Program-made: the position numbers and the translations under genes
Shown: one piece after another, positions 1 through 9,114 of the stretch
Layout of the letters: each line of letters opens with the position of its first letter
How positions within the stretch are numbered: the stretch's first letter is position 1
Assembly (NCBI GenBank): GCA_017436285.1
Contig: JAFSDL010000063.1
Location: forward strand, 1 to 33,897
Source of the DNA: Clostridia bacterium
GTDB taxonomy: Bacteria; Bacillota; Clostridia; Oscillospirales; Acutalibacteraceae
DNA length: 33,897 nucleotides
Direction: 5' to 3'
Notes under the pieces: generated by a model
What the model was told of the DNA's origin: nothing
What the model saw: only the letters and a program-made list of their open reading frames with translations
Databases searched by the model: none

Positions 1-1148
<1,148 letters not shown>

Positions 1149-1152
1149 ACAA

Positions 1153-1190
1153 CAGTTCCCATAACTTTTCGAAAAAAGTTATGGGAACTG
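1153..1190 (+). terminator. Rho-independent terminator of the atp operon
   Basis: Perfect 17-base-pair stem (arms 1153-1169 and 1174-1190) with a CGAA tetraloop, followed by AATTTTTATT. It begins 4 bases after the atpC stop. Confidence 0.93.
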
Positions 1191-1217
1191 AATTTTTATT
1201 TACCAAACTTAGTCGTA

Positions 1218-1430
1218 TTATTCTTCCGGTGTTTCTTTTATTCCTATAATGTAATCTGCTGAAACATTTAAAATTTCGCATATTGGTTTCAGATATGTTA
1301 CCGGCATAACATTAATCCCTTTTTCATATCTGGCGTATTGCTGTTGTTTAATTCCTAATTTTTCAGCCATTTCCTTTTGGGTTATGCTTCTGCAATCTCT
1401 CATCCACGCAATTCTTTCATTGTAATACAT
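1218..1430 (-). CDS. XRE-family HTH transcriptional regulator (copy 1)
   Basis: A 70-residue DNA-binding protein consisting of a single Cro/C1-type helix-turn-helix: WMRDCRSITQKEMAEKLGIK is followed by the recognition helix QQQYARYEKG and the closing ILNVSADYIIGI. It has no effector or oligomerisation domain. The ATG has a TGAGG ribosome site 7 bases upstream and a TATAAT -10 box at 1448-1453. A perfect palindrome at 1461-1474 lies just upstream of that box and could be an autoregulatory operator. A paralogous regulator lies directly upstream on the same strand (1495-1719). Target genes cannot be read from the sequence. Confidence 0.85.
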   Translation of the reverse strand: MYYNERIAWMRDCRSITQKEMAEKLGIKQQQYARYEKGINVMPVTYLKPICEILNVSADYIIGIKETPEE

Positions 1431-1447
1431 AACAAAACCTCATTGGC

Positions 1448-1474
1448 ATTATACTGTTTACAACAAATTTGTTG
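1448..1474 (-). promoter_or_regulatory. -10 box and palindromic operator candidate upstream of XRE copy 1
   Basis: On the minus strand TATAAT (1448-1453) precedes the gene. Upstream of it is the perfect 14-base palindrome CAACAAATTTGTTG (1461-1474), in the spacer/-35 zone where no good -35 hexamer is visible. The layout fits a repressor or activator site for the XRE protein itself. Confidence 0.5.
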
Positions 1475-1494
1475 TTGACAAATGCACTGAATTT

Positions 1495-1719
1495 TTATTT
1501 TTTCCATATAGGATTAGGGTCATCTGTGAGGCATAAAATATAATCTGCGCTTACATTATAGTATTTACACAATTTTACAAGATGATGAATTTTCAACTCT
1601 CTTTTTCCCGACTCATAGAGCTGATATTGCTGTTGCGTAATTTCCAAAATCTGCGCAATATTCTCTTGGTTTAAGTCTTTGTCTTCTCTTAAATCCCGCA
1701 ATCTCTGTGTAAAGTGCAT
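1495..1719 (-). CDS. XRE-family HTH transcriptional regulator (copy 2)
   Basis: A 74-residue single-domain Cro/C1-type regulator: LRDLREDKDLNQENIAQILE is followed by TQQQYQLYESGKRELKIHHL and the closing NVSADYILCL. It resembles copy 1 in length and in the QQQY and NVSADYI motifs, so the two are probably a tandem duplication that has diverged. The ribosome site is weak (GAGGG about 10 bases upstream). A TATAAT box at 1754-1759 precedes it on the minus strand, overlapped by an imperfect palindrome TTTGTT-N6-AACAAA at 1737-1754. The 64-base gap to copy 1 holds that gene's own promoter. Function beyond DNA binding is unknown. Confidence 0.85.
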   Translation of the reverse strand: MHFTQRLRDLREDKDLNQENIAQILEITQQQYQLYESGKRELKIHHLVKLCKYYNVSADYILCLTDDPNPIWKK

Positions 1720-1736
1720 TATTATTCAACCCTCGA

Positions 1737-1759
1737 TTTGTTAATATAAACAAATTATA
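1737..1759 (-). promoter_or_regulatory. -10 box and operator candidate of XRE copy 2
   Basis: TATAAT on the minus strand (1754-1759) abuts the inverted repeat TTTGTT-N6-AACAAA (1737-1754). A similar TTTGTTG sequence occurs in the palindrome upstream of the paralogue. No clear -35 hexamer. Confidence 0.4.
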
Positions 1760-1779
1760 ACAACAGTACAAATAAAGAC

Positions 1780-1808
1780 TTGAATTTACATTTGTTTGAA
1801 TGTATAAT
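1780..1808 (+). promoter_or_regulatory. Plus-strand promoter, no protein gene downstream
   Basis: TTGAAT (1780-1785), a 17-base spacer, then TATAAT (1803-1808). It is divergent from XRE copy 2 and points at a short region ending in a terminator, with no plus-strand gene before the 3' end of the opposing ktrA. Confidence 0.55.
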
Positions 1809-1814
1809 AAGCTC

Positions 1815-1904
1815 ATAACACATACTCCTGCTGCGACACGAATTCAGACAGAAGCAAATGAACCGCAGATGCCTTTTGGGTATCTACGGTTCGTTTGTTT
1901 TTTA
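1815..1904 (+). ncRNA. Candidate small RNA of about 80-90 nt
   Basis: Between the plus-strand promoter at 1780-1808 and the hairpin plus T-run at 1856-1904 there is room for a transcript of about 80-90 nt. The only ATG-started frame (from 1858) has no convincing ribosome site and runs antisense through ktrA. I do not recognise a known RNA family. The call rests on promoter and terminator geometry alone. Confidence 0.35.
1856..1904 (+). terminator. Bidirectional terminator between candidate sRNA and ktrA
   Basis: Imperfect 18-base-pair stem (1856-1873 with 1879-1896, loop 1874-1878; two wobble pairs and one mismatch in the plus transcript). It is followed on the plus strand by a T-rich tract to 1904. 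On the minus strand it lies just after the ktrA stop, followed by TTCATTTGCTTCTG, so it can also end the ktrBA transcript. Confidence 0.75.
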
Positions 1905-2552
1905 TTTTAACTTTTCAAGCTTTGCTACATCTGCAATAACAATAAGCTTCATATTTTCTGTTAAGGGCATTTCGGGGTCTATATTTGTTATTACCTCTTC
2001 GCCCTTTATAACTGCCACAACATTTATAGAATATTTTTTTCTGAGATTAAGCTGAACAAGGTTTTTGCCTATCCACTCATTTTTCACCTGAAGCTCAACC
2101 ATTGAAGCATCCTTTGAAAGCTCAACAATATCAACAAAGCCTGAGCTTAAAAGATTTTTGCCAAGCCTTGTGCCTGCTTCCTTTTCAGGGAAAACAACTC
2201 TGTCTGCACCAACTCTTTCAAATATCTTACCGTGCATTTCTTCAACACATTTTGCAATAACAGTGGGAACTCCTGCCTCCTTGCAAAGAGTTATTGCCAT
2301 TACTGTTGCTTCAAGGCTGTTTGCCATTGCAATTATAACAACATCCACATCTGCAATATCAAGCTTATCAATAACCTCAGGCTCTGTAACATCTGCGCAT
2401 TTGCAAACGGGAATAGTCTGCGCCGCTTCATTTACAAGCATTTCGTTATTGTCAATTGCAATAACATCTGCACCGTTTTTAACAAGCTCTTCTGCCACTG
2501 CTCTGCCGTATCTTCCAAGACCAAAAACTGCATAAGTTTTATTTATACTCAT
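1902..2552 (-). CDS. ktrA: Potassium uptake regulatory subunit KtrA/TrkA family
   Basis: Cytoplasmic RCK gating subunit of a Ktr-type K+ (or Na+/K+) uptake system; the ring binds nucleotides and opens the membrane subunit. The 216 residues match the usual KtrA length of about 220. They hold one RCK_N Rossmann domain (GLGRYG at 11-16, acidic residue D34 at the end of the second strand, VDVVIIAM) and one RCK_C domain (from about 140, VELQVKNEWIGKNLVQLNL to the end). TrkA proper is twice this length with two copies. It lies 5 bases downstream of the ktrB-like gene in the same operon. C-terminal RCK_C domains of this family can bind c-di-AMP; whether this one does cannot be read. Confidence 0.9.
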   Translation of the reverse strand: MSINKTYAVFGLGRYGRAVAEELVKNGADVIAIDNNEMLVNEAAQTIPVCKCADVTEPEVIDKLDIADVDVVIIAMANSLEATVMAITLCKEAGVPTVIAKCVEEMHGKIFERVGADRVVFPEKEAGTRLGKNLLSSGFVDIVELSKDASMVELQVKNEWIGKNLVQLNLRKKYSINVVAVIKGEEVITNIDPEMPLTENMKLIVIADVAKLEKLK

Positions 2553-2557
2553 AATTT

Positions 2558-3916
2558 TTACCCCACGCTTATATCTTCAACAGGATTTTTTATTATATTC
2601 GGATTTTGCTTTTTCAGGTTAAGTGCCACAGCTAATGAGATGGGACCCACTCTTCCGAAATACATTGTGGCTATAATTATAATTTTGCCGACAGTATTCA
2701 AGGATGCTGTAAGATTTCTTGTAAGTCCCACTGTTGCAGTTGCGCTTACTGTTTCATAAAGAATGTCAATAAAGCTTGCTTCTGTTACAGCGCTCAGAAG
2801 AAGGGTTGACATAAACATTATAAAAAACGATGTGCAGATTACTGCAACCGCCTTGCTTACCGCTTGCTTTGACAAGGCTCTGTTAAACAGGGAAACATCA
2901 TTCTTGTTTTTTATTGCAGCTATTGCCGCCATAACAACAACAGTAACAGTAACAGTTTTAACACCACCTGCAGTACCTACGGGGGAACCGCCTATAAACA
3001 TCAGTAAAACTGAAGCAAGGGCTGAGCCATTTGAAAAGTTTTCCTGAGGAATTGTGAAAAAGCCTGCAGTTCTTGTGGTTACCGATTGAAAAAATGATGC
3101 CTGAATTTTTTGATACAAGGTAAAATTCTTCATTGTTTCGGGATTATTATATTCAAAAAGGAATATACAAAGAGCACCGCCAAAAATGAGAACAATTGTT
3201 GTTACAAGAGCAATTTTGCTATGCAGAGTTAAATTCTTCAACATTTTAATTTTTCTGCTTTTACTGAATTTTAATACCCTTATAACATCCCACCACACAA
3301 TATAACCTATACCACTGAGGCATATAAGCATACAGGTGGTAAGGTTGATTACGGGATTGTGAACATAGCCTGCTAAGCTATCTGCCGCTATTATATCAAT
3401 TCCTGCATTACAAAATGCAGAAATTGCAGTAAAAACAGAAATCCATATTCCCTTTAAGCCAAACTCAGGAACAAACACCGTCATATAAAGAAGAGCGCCA
3501 ATTCCCTCAACAACAAATGTGCCTAAAACAACCTTTTTTACAAAAACAGAAAGTCCCGAAAGGGTGTTCAGGTTAAAGGCATCCTGCAAAAGAAGCCTGT
3601 CCGACAGGCCCATTTTTCTATGCATAAGTAATGCCAAGCCCGAAACGACTGTTATTACCCCTAATCCGCCTATCTGAATCAAAAAGAGAATTATAATATG
3701 CCCGAAGGTGCTCCAGGCAGAAAAGGTGGGCACAACTACAAGCCCTGTTACACAGGTTGCGGTTGTTGATGTGAAAAGAGCATCAACAAATGGTGTCCAT
3801 TCCCCTGTTGCAGAGCTTACAGGTAGCATAAGCAACACCGCACCCAGAAGCACAGCTAAAAAAAAGCTCAAAAGTATTATATGAGTTGTAGAAAGTTTAA
3901 GTTTTGATTTTTTCAT
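2558..3916 (-). CDS. ktrB: Potassium uptake membrane subunit KtrB/TrkH family
   Basis: Ion-translocating membrane subunit of the K+ uptake system whose gating subunit is the next gene. The 452 residues, close to KtrB length, form the four-fold M1-P-M2 arrangement of the SKT superfamily. Pore-loop sequences with selectivity-filter glycines are visible: STTATCVTGL (first), ISAFCNAGID (second), TTRTAGFFTI (third) and VSATATVGLTR (fourth). GGSPVGTAGGVKT precedes the last repeat. The N-terminus is a short cationic stretch and then a hydrophobic helix. A promoter lies about 35 bases upstream, leaving a leader too short for a c-di-AMP riboswitch. Confidence 0.9.
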   Translation of the reverse strand: MKKSKLKLSTTHIILLSFFLAVLLGAVLLMLPVSSATGEWTPFVDALFTSTTATCVTGLVVVPTFSAWSTFGHIIILFLIQIGGLGVITVVSGLALLMHRKMGLSDRLLLQDAFNLNTLSGLSVFVKKVVLGTFVVEGIGALLYMTVFVPEFGLKGIWISVFTAISAFCNAGIDIIAADSLAGYVHNPVINLTTCMLICLSGIGYIVWWDVIRVLKFSKSRKIKMLKNLTLHSKIALVTTIVLIFGGALCIFLFEYNNPETMKNFTLYQKIQASFFQSVTTRTAGFFTIPQENFSNGSALASVLLMFIGGSPVGTAGGVKTVTVTVVVMAAIAAIKNKNDVSLFNRALSKQAVSKAVAVICTSFFIMFMSTLLLSAVTEASFIDILYETVSATATVGLTRNLTASLNTVGKIIIIATMYFGRVGPISLAVALNLKKQNPNIIKNPVEDISVG

Positions 3917-3949
3917 AACCGAACCTTATCTTCTGTAAGAATATACTTC

Positions 3950-3977
3950 ATTATATCACACATATCATTTTTTACAA
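3950..3977 (-). promoter_or_regulatory. Promoter of the ktrBA operon
   Basis: On the minus strand: TTGTAA (3972-3977), a 16-base spacer, then TATAAT (3950-3955). The predicted leader is under 40 bases. Confidence 0.65.
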
Positions 3978-4009
3978 TAATTTGATTAAATTCTTATTAT
4001 ATATTATCG

Positions 4010-4038
4010 TTGTAAAAGGTTTTTCAATATGTTAAACT
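4010..4038 (+). promoter_or_regulatory. Promoter of the diguanylate cyclase gene
   Basis: TTGTAA (4010-4015), 17-base spacer, TAAACT (4033-4038), with a TG one base before the -10 (extended -10). The ATG at 4074 follows a GGAGGG ribosome site at 4061-4066. Confidence 0.5.
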
Positions 4039-4073
4039 AAAAATACCAAGATAGTTAAACGGAGGGAAGAAAA

Positions 4074-5420
4074 ATGATGACTTCTGCAAACAATAATCGA
4101 GCCGTAAAAAACAAGCTTAAATATACCCCCGCCATATTAGATGCCATATTGAGTATTACCCCCGATATAATTTTTGTAAAAGACAGAGACCTGAGATATG
4201 TAGCTGTATCCCAAAGCTTTGTTGAATACACCGGAAAAACATCCGTTGATGAAATCATCGGAAAAACAGATGAAGAAATCTATGGAGAAAGTGCTGTTGC
4301 AGAAAAATATCGTCTGCAAGACCTGGAAATGATGGTTTCAGGAAAATCCGAGGTCAATGTTGTAAGCCTCATTCCTGATGAGGATGGTAACTCTCGTTTT
4401 GGATTTGCTAAAAAACACATACTAAACGATGAAGATGACAAGCCCATCGGAATATTTGGTATGATACGAGAAACCTCAAAAGAATATCTTGATAAGCAAA
4501 GCTATGAGCAAGAGCTTAATTTCCTTCTGGATACCAATAAGAACACCTATTGCTTAAGCCTTATTGACGTTGACAATTGGGAAATCATAAAAGAGCGCAG
4601 AAGAACGGTGAATGGCTTCAAGCTACCACTCTTTAAAGATATTCAAACCTTCTGCAATATAGCCTACGATGGTGTTGCTGACAGCGATAGCGATGCTTTT
4701 ACATTCTATAAAAATTTCACAAAAAAATACATAAAAGAAATTTTTTCTCAGGGTCGCAGAGATATTGTTATGGAATATCGTCGTATTCTTCCCAACGGTA
4801 AAATCCGTTGGGTACAGGATATTGTAAAATTCCTTGTTAATCCCGAAAACAACCATTTATCTGTTGCTCTCATTTCACGCGATATTGATGCAAGAAAGAA
4901 AAAAGAAGCAAGCCTTTTAAAAGCAGCCGAAACCGATGAAATGACAGGTGTTCTTAACCGTGCAGCCATAACTAAAAAAATAACAACATTTCTGGGTACA
5001 GAAGGTTTAAATAGCTCCCACGCCCTTTTTATGCTTGATATTGATAACTTTAAACGCCTGAATGATACTCTTGGTCATCAGGAGGGCGACCGTCTTTTAG
5101 TGGATTTGGTAACAGCTGTAAAAGCCTGCTTCAGAAACACCGACTTAATCGGCAGAGTTGGCGGTGATGAGTTTTTTGTTCTTATGAAGCATTGTCCTGC
5201 GCGATATATTGCAGAATACAAAGCCTCTGCTCTGATGAGTGCTGTTGGTAATGTTTGCTCTGCATATAAAAAATATGATATTTCGGCAAGTGTCGGAATA
5301 AGCATTTACCCTGCAGACGGAACAAGTCTGACCGAGCTTTACAAAAACGCCGATAATGCACTTTATTATGCAAAACAACACGGTAAACACACTTTTATTT
5401 TTGCAGAAGATATTAAATAA
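4074..5420 (+). CDS. PAS-PAS-GGDEF diguanylate cyclase
   Basis: Probable cytoplasmic enzyme that condenses two GTP to cyclic di-GMP in response to a sensed signal. The 448 residues have no membrane segment. An N-terminal PAS domain lies at about 15-135 (AILDAILSITPDIIFVKDRD, FGMIRETSKE). A second PAS-like segment lies at about 145-280, with a PAC-like ending (MEYRRILPNGKIRWVQDIV, VALISRDIDARKK). The GGDEF domain (about 290-448) starts at DEMTGVLNRAA and has an intact active site GGDEF at 363-367. The motif RNTD at 354-357 sits exactly five residues before it, where the inhibitory c-di-GMP site of cyclases occurs. No EAL domain is present. The gene is followed after 18 bases by a GH43-like gene, so the two are probably cotranscribed. 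Confidence 0.9.
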   Translation: MMTSANNNRAVKNKLKYTPAILDAILSITPDIIFVKDRDLRYVAVSQSFVEYTGKTSVDEIIGKTDEEIYGESAVAEKYRLQDLEMMVSGKSEVNVVSLIPDEDGNSRFGFAKKHILNDEDDKPIGIFGMIRETSKEYLDKQSYEQELNFLLDTNKNTYCLSLIDVDNWEIIKERRRTVNGFKLPLFKDIQTFCNIAYDGVADSDSDAFTFYKNFTKKYIKEIFSQGRRDIVMEYRRILPNGKIRWVQDIVKFLVNPENNHLSVALISRDIDARKKKEASLLKAAETDEMTGVLNRAAITKKITTFLGTEGLNSSHALFMLDIDNFKRLNDTLGHQEGDRLLVDLVTAVKACFRNTDLIGRVGGDEFFVLMKHCPARYIAEYKASALMSAVGNVCSAYKKYDISASVGISIYPADGTSLTELYKNADNALYYAKQHGKHTFIFAEDIK

Positions 5421-5438
5421 CAACAAAAAGGTGATAAT

Positions 5439-6365
5439 ATGCCATATTTATTCGTTCATTTTAAAGAGAAAATTACTGTTGACGGTGAAGCAGTTTATTT
5501 CGGAATAAGTAAAGATGGCTTCAACTGGGAAAAGGTTAATAACGGTAATCCTGTTCTGATGAGTAAGCTTGGTGACAAGGGTTGCCGTGATATTGAAATA
5601 ATAAGGCTTCACACAGGTGGTTTTGTAATTCTTACAACCGACCTTTGCATTGCAAGTAAATTTGATGAAAACTATAATGTTGACTGGAAGCATATAAACA
5701 GCCACGGCAGCAAGTGCCTTTCAATGTGGAAAACTGATGACCTTATTAATTTTTCTGAGCAAAAGTTAATTTATTTCGGCAGAGATGATTTCGGCTGCCT
5801 TTGGGCTCCTGAAATTTTCTTTGATGAAATCAATGAAGAGTATCTTATACATTGGGGTTCAACAGTTGCAGAGAATAATTTTACACATATGTCTATTTAT
5901 TGCTCTGTTACAAAGGATTTTGAAGTCTTTTCCGAGCCGAAGCTTTACTTCACAAAAGAAAACGAAATTTTAGATTCCCACATAACCAAGGTTGGCGATA
6001 CCTACCACCTTTTTTATAAAAACTCCTCCAATCCCCCCATGAATATGCACGCCACATCAAAAAATCTTTACGGTCCCTTTGAACACGATAAGGGCTTTGA
6101 GGAATATATGGATAAGGAAATTTATCACCCCGGCTCCTATGAGGGTCCAACCACCTATACTCTACCCGATGGCAGATGGTGTCTGATGCTTGACTTTTTC
6201 GGTTGCGAGAAAGAAAAAATGGGCTATGTTCCCTTTGTTTCCTCCTGCCCCGGTGATATGAATTTCTCAAGAGCAGACAAGGATTTCTCCTTCCCCTATG
6301 GCTTTAAGCACGGAAAAGTTATTGAAATCACCTGCGATGAATACAAAAGATTGAAAAATATATAA
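5439..6365 (+). CDS. Glycoside hydrolase family 43-like beta-propeller protein
   Basis: Predicted five-bladed beta-propeller glycosidase of the GH43 type; these usually act on arabinose- or xylose-containing side chains. The 308 residues have no signal peptide, so it should be cytoplasmic. Three carboxylates sit in family-like positions: D51 in CRDIEI (candidate base), D179 in ILDSHITKVGDTYHLFYK (candidate pKa modulator) and E235 in SYEGPTTY (candidate acid). The blade motif WAPEI at 122-126 is characteristic. The AAGGTGAT ribosome site and the 18-base gap to the cyclase gene indicate one operon, ended by a terminator 5 bases downstream. Substrate cannot be assigned. Confidence 0.8.
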   Translation: MPYLFVHFKEKITVDGEAVYFGISKDGFNWEKVNNGNPVLMSKLGDKGCRDIEIIRLHTGGFVILTTDLCIASKFDENYNVDWKHINSHGSKCLSMWKTDDLINFSEQKLIYFGRDDFGCLWAPEIFFDEINEEYLIHWGSTVAENNFTHMSIYCSVTKDFEVFSEPKLYFTKENEILDSHITKVGDTYHLFYKNSSNPPMNMHATSKNLYGPFEHDKGFEEYMDKEIYHPGSYEGPTTYTLPDGRWCLMLDFFGCEKEKMGYVPFVSSCPGDMNFSRADKDFSFPYGFKHGKVIEITCDEYKRLKNI

Positions 6366-6370
6366 TAAAA

Positions 6371-6397
6371 GGGACGGATTTTCCGTCTCTTTTTATT
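6371..6397 (+). terminator. Rho-independent terminator of the cyclase-GH43 operon
   Basis: Stem GGGACGGA (6371-6378) with TCCGTCTC (6382-6389), one wobble, three-base loop, then TTTTTATT. Confidence 0.85.
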
Positions 6398-6424
6398 GTA
6401 TTCTTATTTTACTTGTGCTAAAAT
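6396..6424 (+). promoter_or_regulatory. Promoter of the UPF0237-UPF0210 operon
   Basis: TTGTAT (6396-6401), 17-base spacer, TAAAAT (6419-6424) with TGC just upstream (extended -10). It starts inside the T-run of the preceding terminator. Confidence 0.6.
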
Positions 6425-6455
6425 ATTTTATATATTGTTCAAAAGAGGTAATTTT

Positions 6456-6725
6456 ATGAATGCTATTATAACTGTTGTTGGAAAAGACAAGGTTGGTATT
6501 ATGGCAGGTGTTTGCGTTGTTCTTCAGAAAATCAATGTAAACATTCTTGATATAAGCCAGACCGTTATGCAAAATATGTTCACAATGAATATGCTTGTGG
6601 ATGTTAAGGAAGCAAATGTTTCATACCCTGAAATTGTTGACGCTCTTGATAAAGAGGGTCAGCGCCTAGGCGTTAGCATCCGTATTCAGAGAGAAGATAT
6701 TTTTGATGCTATGCACAAAATCTGA
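6456..6725 (+). CDS. ACT domain protein, UPF0237 family
   Basis: Small 89-residue protein made of one ACT domain (AIITVVGKDKVGIMAGVCVVLQKINVNILDISQTVMQ, then MNMLVDVKE and a second helix). ACT domains bind small ligands such as amino acids, often as regulators. The frame is open upstream to 6396, but I start at the ATG at 6456 because AAAGAGGT lies 6 bases before it and the protein then begins exactly at the first ACT strand. It is followed after 8 bases by the UPF0210 gene; this pairing is widely conserved in Firmicutes and suggests the two proteins work together, though their function is not established. Confidence 0.88.
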   Translation: MNAIITVVGKDKVGIMAGVCVVLQKINVNILDISQTVMQNMFTMNMLVDVKEANVSYPEIVDALDKEGQRLGVSIRIQREDIFDAMHKI

Positions 6726-6733
6726 GGTGACTT

Positions 6734-8092
6734 ATGCTTAATCAACGCGAAATTATTGAAACTCTCAATATGATTGATAATCAGCATCTTGATATCCGCA
6801 CAATTACAATGGGTATCTCCTTGCGCTCCTGCGGTCATCCCGACCCCAAAATCTGCGCTCAGAGGATGTATGATAAAATTACAAAATATGCAGAAAATCT
6901 TGTTAAAACAGGTGAAGACCTGGAAAGAGAAATGGGTATTCCTATTATTAACAAGAGAATTTCCGTTACACCAATTGCCATTGCCGCAGAAAGCTGTGAA
7001 ACTGAGGATTACACTATCTTTGCTCAGGCTATGGACAAAGCCGCAAAGGAATGTGGCGTAAACTTTATCGGCGGTTTTTCCGCCCTCGTTCAGAAGGGCT
7101 TTACAATTGGTGACAGAAGACTCATTAGTTCCATCCCCGAAGCCCTTGCAACAACTGATTTTGTTTGCTCTTCAGTTAATATCGGCTCAACAAAGGCAGG
7201 TATTAATATGGATGCGGTTAAGCTTATGGGTCAGACCATTAAGAAAACTGCAAAAAGAACCGAGGATCGCGATGGCTTCGGCTGTGCAAAGCTTGTTGTT
7301 TTCTGCAATGCAGTTGAGGATAATCCCTTTATGGCAGGTGCTTTTCACGGTGTTGGCGAGCCTGAATGTGCAATAAATGTTGGTGTTTCAGGCCCCGGTG
7401 TTGTTTATAACGCACTCAAGCAAATCAAGGGCGAGCCCTTTGATGTGGTTGCAGAAACAATCAAGAAAACTGCATTTAAAATCACAAGAATGGGTCAGTT
7501 AATGGCAAGCGAGGCCTCAAGGCGCCTTGGTGCAGAATTCGGTATAGTTGACCTTAGCCTTGCTCCCACACCTGCTATCGGCGACTCTGTTGCCAGAATA
7601 CTTGAAGAAATAGGTGTCGGTGTTTGCGGTACTCACGGTACAACTGCCGCTCTTGCTATGCTAAACGATGCAGTCAAAAAAGGTGGCGTTATGGCTTCCT
7701 CCCATGTTGGCGGTCTTTCAGGTGCTTTCATTCCCGTTTCCGAGGATGAGGGTATGATTGCCGCCGCAGAAAAGGGTGTTCTTACTCTTGATAAATTAGA
7801 AGCTATGACCTGCGTTTGCTCGGTTGGTCTTGATATGATTGCAGTCCCCGGTGATACATCCGCAGAAACAATTTCTGCAATTATTGCTGATGAAGCCGCA
7901 ATCGGTATGATAAACAATAAAACAACTGCTGTAAGAATCATTCCCGCACCCGGCAAAACTGTTGGTGACTCCATTGAAATGGGAGGTCTTTTAGGAACTG
8001 CTCCCGTAATGCCCGTTCATAACGAGGGCTGCGAGGATTTTATAAACAGAGGTGGCAGAATTCCCGCTCCTCTTAACAGCTTAAGAAACTAA
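6734..8092 (+). CDS. UPF0210 family protein (PFL-like fold)
   Basis: A 452-residue cytoplasmic protein of the UPF0210/DUF711 family, whose members are annotated as PFL family from distant similarity to glycyl-radical enzymes. Family hallmarks include [14 protein letters not shown] near the N-terminus, [34 protein letters not shown], the glycine-rich [40 protein letters not shown] and the C-terminal [17 protein letters not shown]. No glycyl-radical loop is evident, so enzymatic radical chemistry is not claimed. It follows the UPF0237 gene by 8 bases and precedes the acyltransferase-like gene by 13, each with its own ribosome site. The role is unknown; the context suggests ligand-controlled metabolism. 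Confidence 0.88.
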   Translation: MLNQREIIETLNMIDNQHLDIRTITMGISLRSCGHPDPKICAQRMYDKITKYAENLVKTGEDLEREMGIPIINKRISVTPIAIAAESCETEDYTIFAQAMDKAAKECGVNFIGGFSALVQKGFTIGDRRLISSIPEALATTDFVCSSVNIGSTKAGINMDAVKLMGQTIKKTAKRTEDRDGFGCAKLVVFCNAVEDNPFMAGAFHGVGEPECAINVGVSGPGVVYNALKQIKGEPFDVVAETIKKTAFKITRMGQLMASEASRRLGAEFGIVDLSLAPTPAIGDSVARILEEIGVGVCGTHGTTAALAMLNDAVKKGGVMASSHVGGLSGAFIPVSEDEGMIAAAEKGVLTLDKLEAMTCVCSVGLDMIAVPGDTSAETISAIIADEAAIGMINNKTTAVRIIPAPGKTVGDSIEMGGLLGTAPVMPVHNEGCEDFINRGGRIPAPLNSLRN

Positions 8093-8105
8093 AGGGTGTG
8101 TAAAT

Positions 8106-9026
8106 ATGATAATACTTAACGAACATTTTAAAGAGGTTGAAAAAAGACTTGAATTCCCTCAGGAAGCAATTGAAGTTTTTGAAAAAATCGCAACAAAAAT
8201 TGACTCTTCCAAAAATCTGAACAAAAAATTTGAAGCAATATTCAATGAGTATCTTTTTCCTGAAGCTCACGATTTCGGAAAATGCTTTGATAAACTCACT
8301 CTTCTTTCAATTGGGTATGGTATAAAAGAATATTCTTTAGATATGGTATTCCTTATCCGTGCCGCTGAGGTTATGCACAATCTCTATAAAGAGAGAGGCT
8401 TAAGCGAAGAGCTTTTCTGGCACACAATCAAGGACTTAAAATACAAATATGTTGAATGTGTTAACTGCAAGGGCGTTCACGGTACCTTTGTTCCCTGGTG
8501 GAATACAGAGTTTTTCAATCTTCACCGTTTTGCATTAGGCAGATATCAGTTTGATATGACTACATACGGTGGCGAGGATTTCACATCTTCTGCAGGTATC
8601 ACAATCAAAAAAGGTGATAAAACTCTCGGCTTCCATATTCCCTCATCAGGTATTCCCCTTACTGATGATGTCCGCCTTGACTCCTTCAAAAAGGCTTACG
8701 AATTCTTCACAGATTATCGCCGTGAGGACGGTCTTATGATTTTTGAATGTGGCTCCTGGCTTATTTACGAGGGTTATAAGGATTTTCTTCCCGAAAGCTC
8801 AAACATTCTTAAATTTATCGGTGACTTTGAAATTGTTTCAAGCGAGGCAAGAGATAAATTCAATGATGCTTGGAGAGTTTTCAATGCAAGCGGTTACAAA
8901 TCTCCTAAAAAATGGGATGAAAACACCTCTATGCAGAGAGCATTTAAAAAGCACGTTTTAAGCGGTGGCAAAACAGGTCACGGTCACGGAATTATCGTAT
9001 TTGACGGTGAAAAGATTGTAAGATAA
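8106..9026 (+). CDS. GNAT-like acyltransferase domain protein (tentative)
   Basis: A 306-residue cytoplasmic protein. The N-terminal half is helical (EHFKEVEKRLEFPQEAIEVF, FWHTIKDLKYKYVECVNCKG). The C-terminal half resembles the GNAT-like C-terminal domain found with an N-terminal NAT_N module in Firmicute acyltransferase domain-containing proteins: LHRFALGRYQFDM, GFHIPSSGIPLTDDVRLDSFKKAYEFF, then MIFECGSWLIYEGYKDFLPESSNILKF and DAWRVFNA. I assign this from recall of family features, so treat it as tentative. The substrate is unknown. It is the third gene of the UPF0237-UPF0210 operon, 13 bases downstream with AAAGGGTG as ribosome site, and is followed by a bidirectional terminator. Confidence 0.6.
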   Translation: MIILNEHFKEVEKRLEFPQEAIEVFEKIATKIDSSKNLNKKFEAIFNEYLFPEAHDFGKCFDKLTLLSIGYGIKEYSLDMVFLIRAAEVMHNLYKERGLSEELFWHTIKDLKYKYVECVNCKGVHGTFVPWWNTEFFNLHRFALGRYQFDMTTYGGEDFTSSAGITIKKGDKTLGFHIPSSGIPLTDDVRLDSFKKAYEFFTDYRREDGLMIFECGSWLIYEGYKDFLPESSNILKFIGDFEIVSSEARDKFNDAWRVFNASGYKSPKKWDENTSMQRAFKKHVLSGGKTGHGHGIIVFDGEKIVR

Positions 9027-9114
9027 ACAATCTCACCTCTTCACTAAAAACACCGCACCTTTATAATCGGCTTTGCCCCGAAACTTTCCACTTTCCACTT
9101 TCAATTTTCCACTA
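9027..9114. repeat. Degenerate copy of the dispersed intergenic repeat
   Basis: The spacer carries CTTTATAAT, then CCCCGAAACT and a run of CTTTCCACT-like units. The same order of elements is seen at 18878-18935 (CTTTATAAT, GACCGCAGGTCCCGA, CTCCTCACT units) and, without the first element, at 33821-33860. No coding potential was seen. Confidence 0.5.

Noticed and set aside
1858-2055. 65-residue plus-strand ORF starting in the terminator region
   Set aside because: Runs through the terminator stem and antisense to ktrA, with no ribosome site; explained better by a non-coding transcript or chance.
3917-3949. c-di-AMP riboswitch upstream of ktrBA
   Set aside because: The predicted promoter leaves a leader of under 40 bases, too short for that riboswitch class.
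7633-7974. 113-residue minus-strand ORF within the UPF0210 gene
   Set aside because: Antisense shadow of a conserved gene; Ala/Thr/Pro-rich, typical of a reverse-frame artefact.
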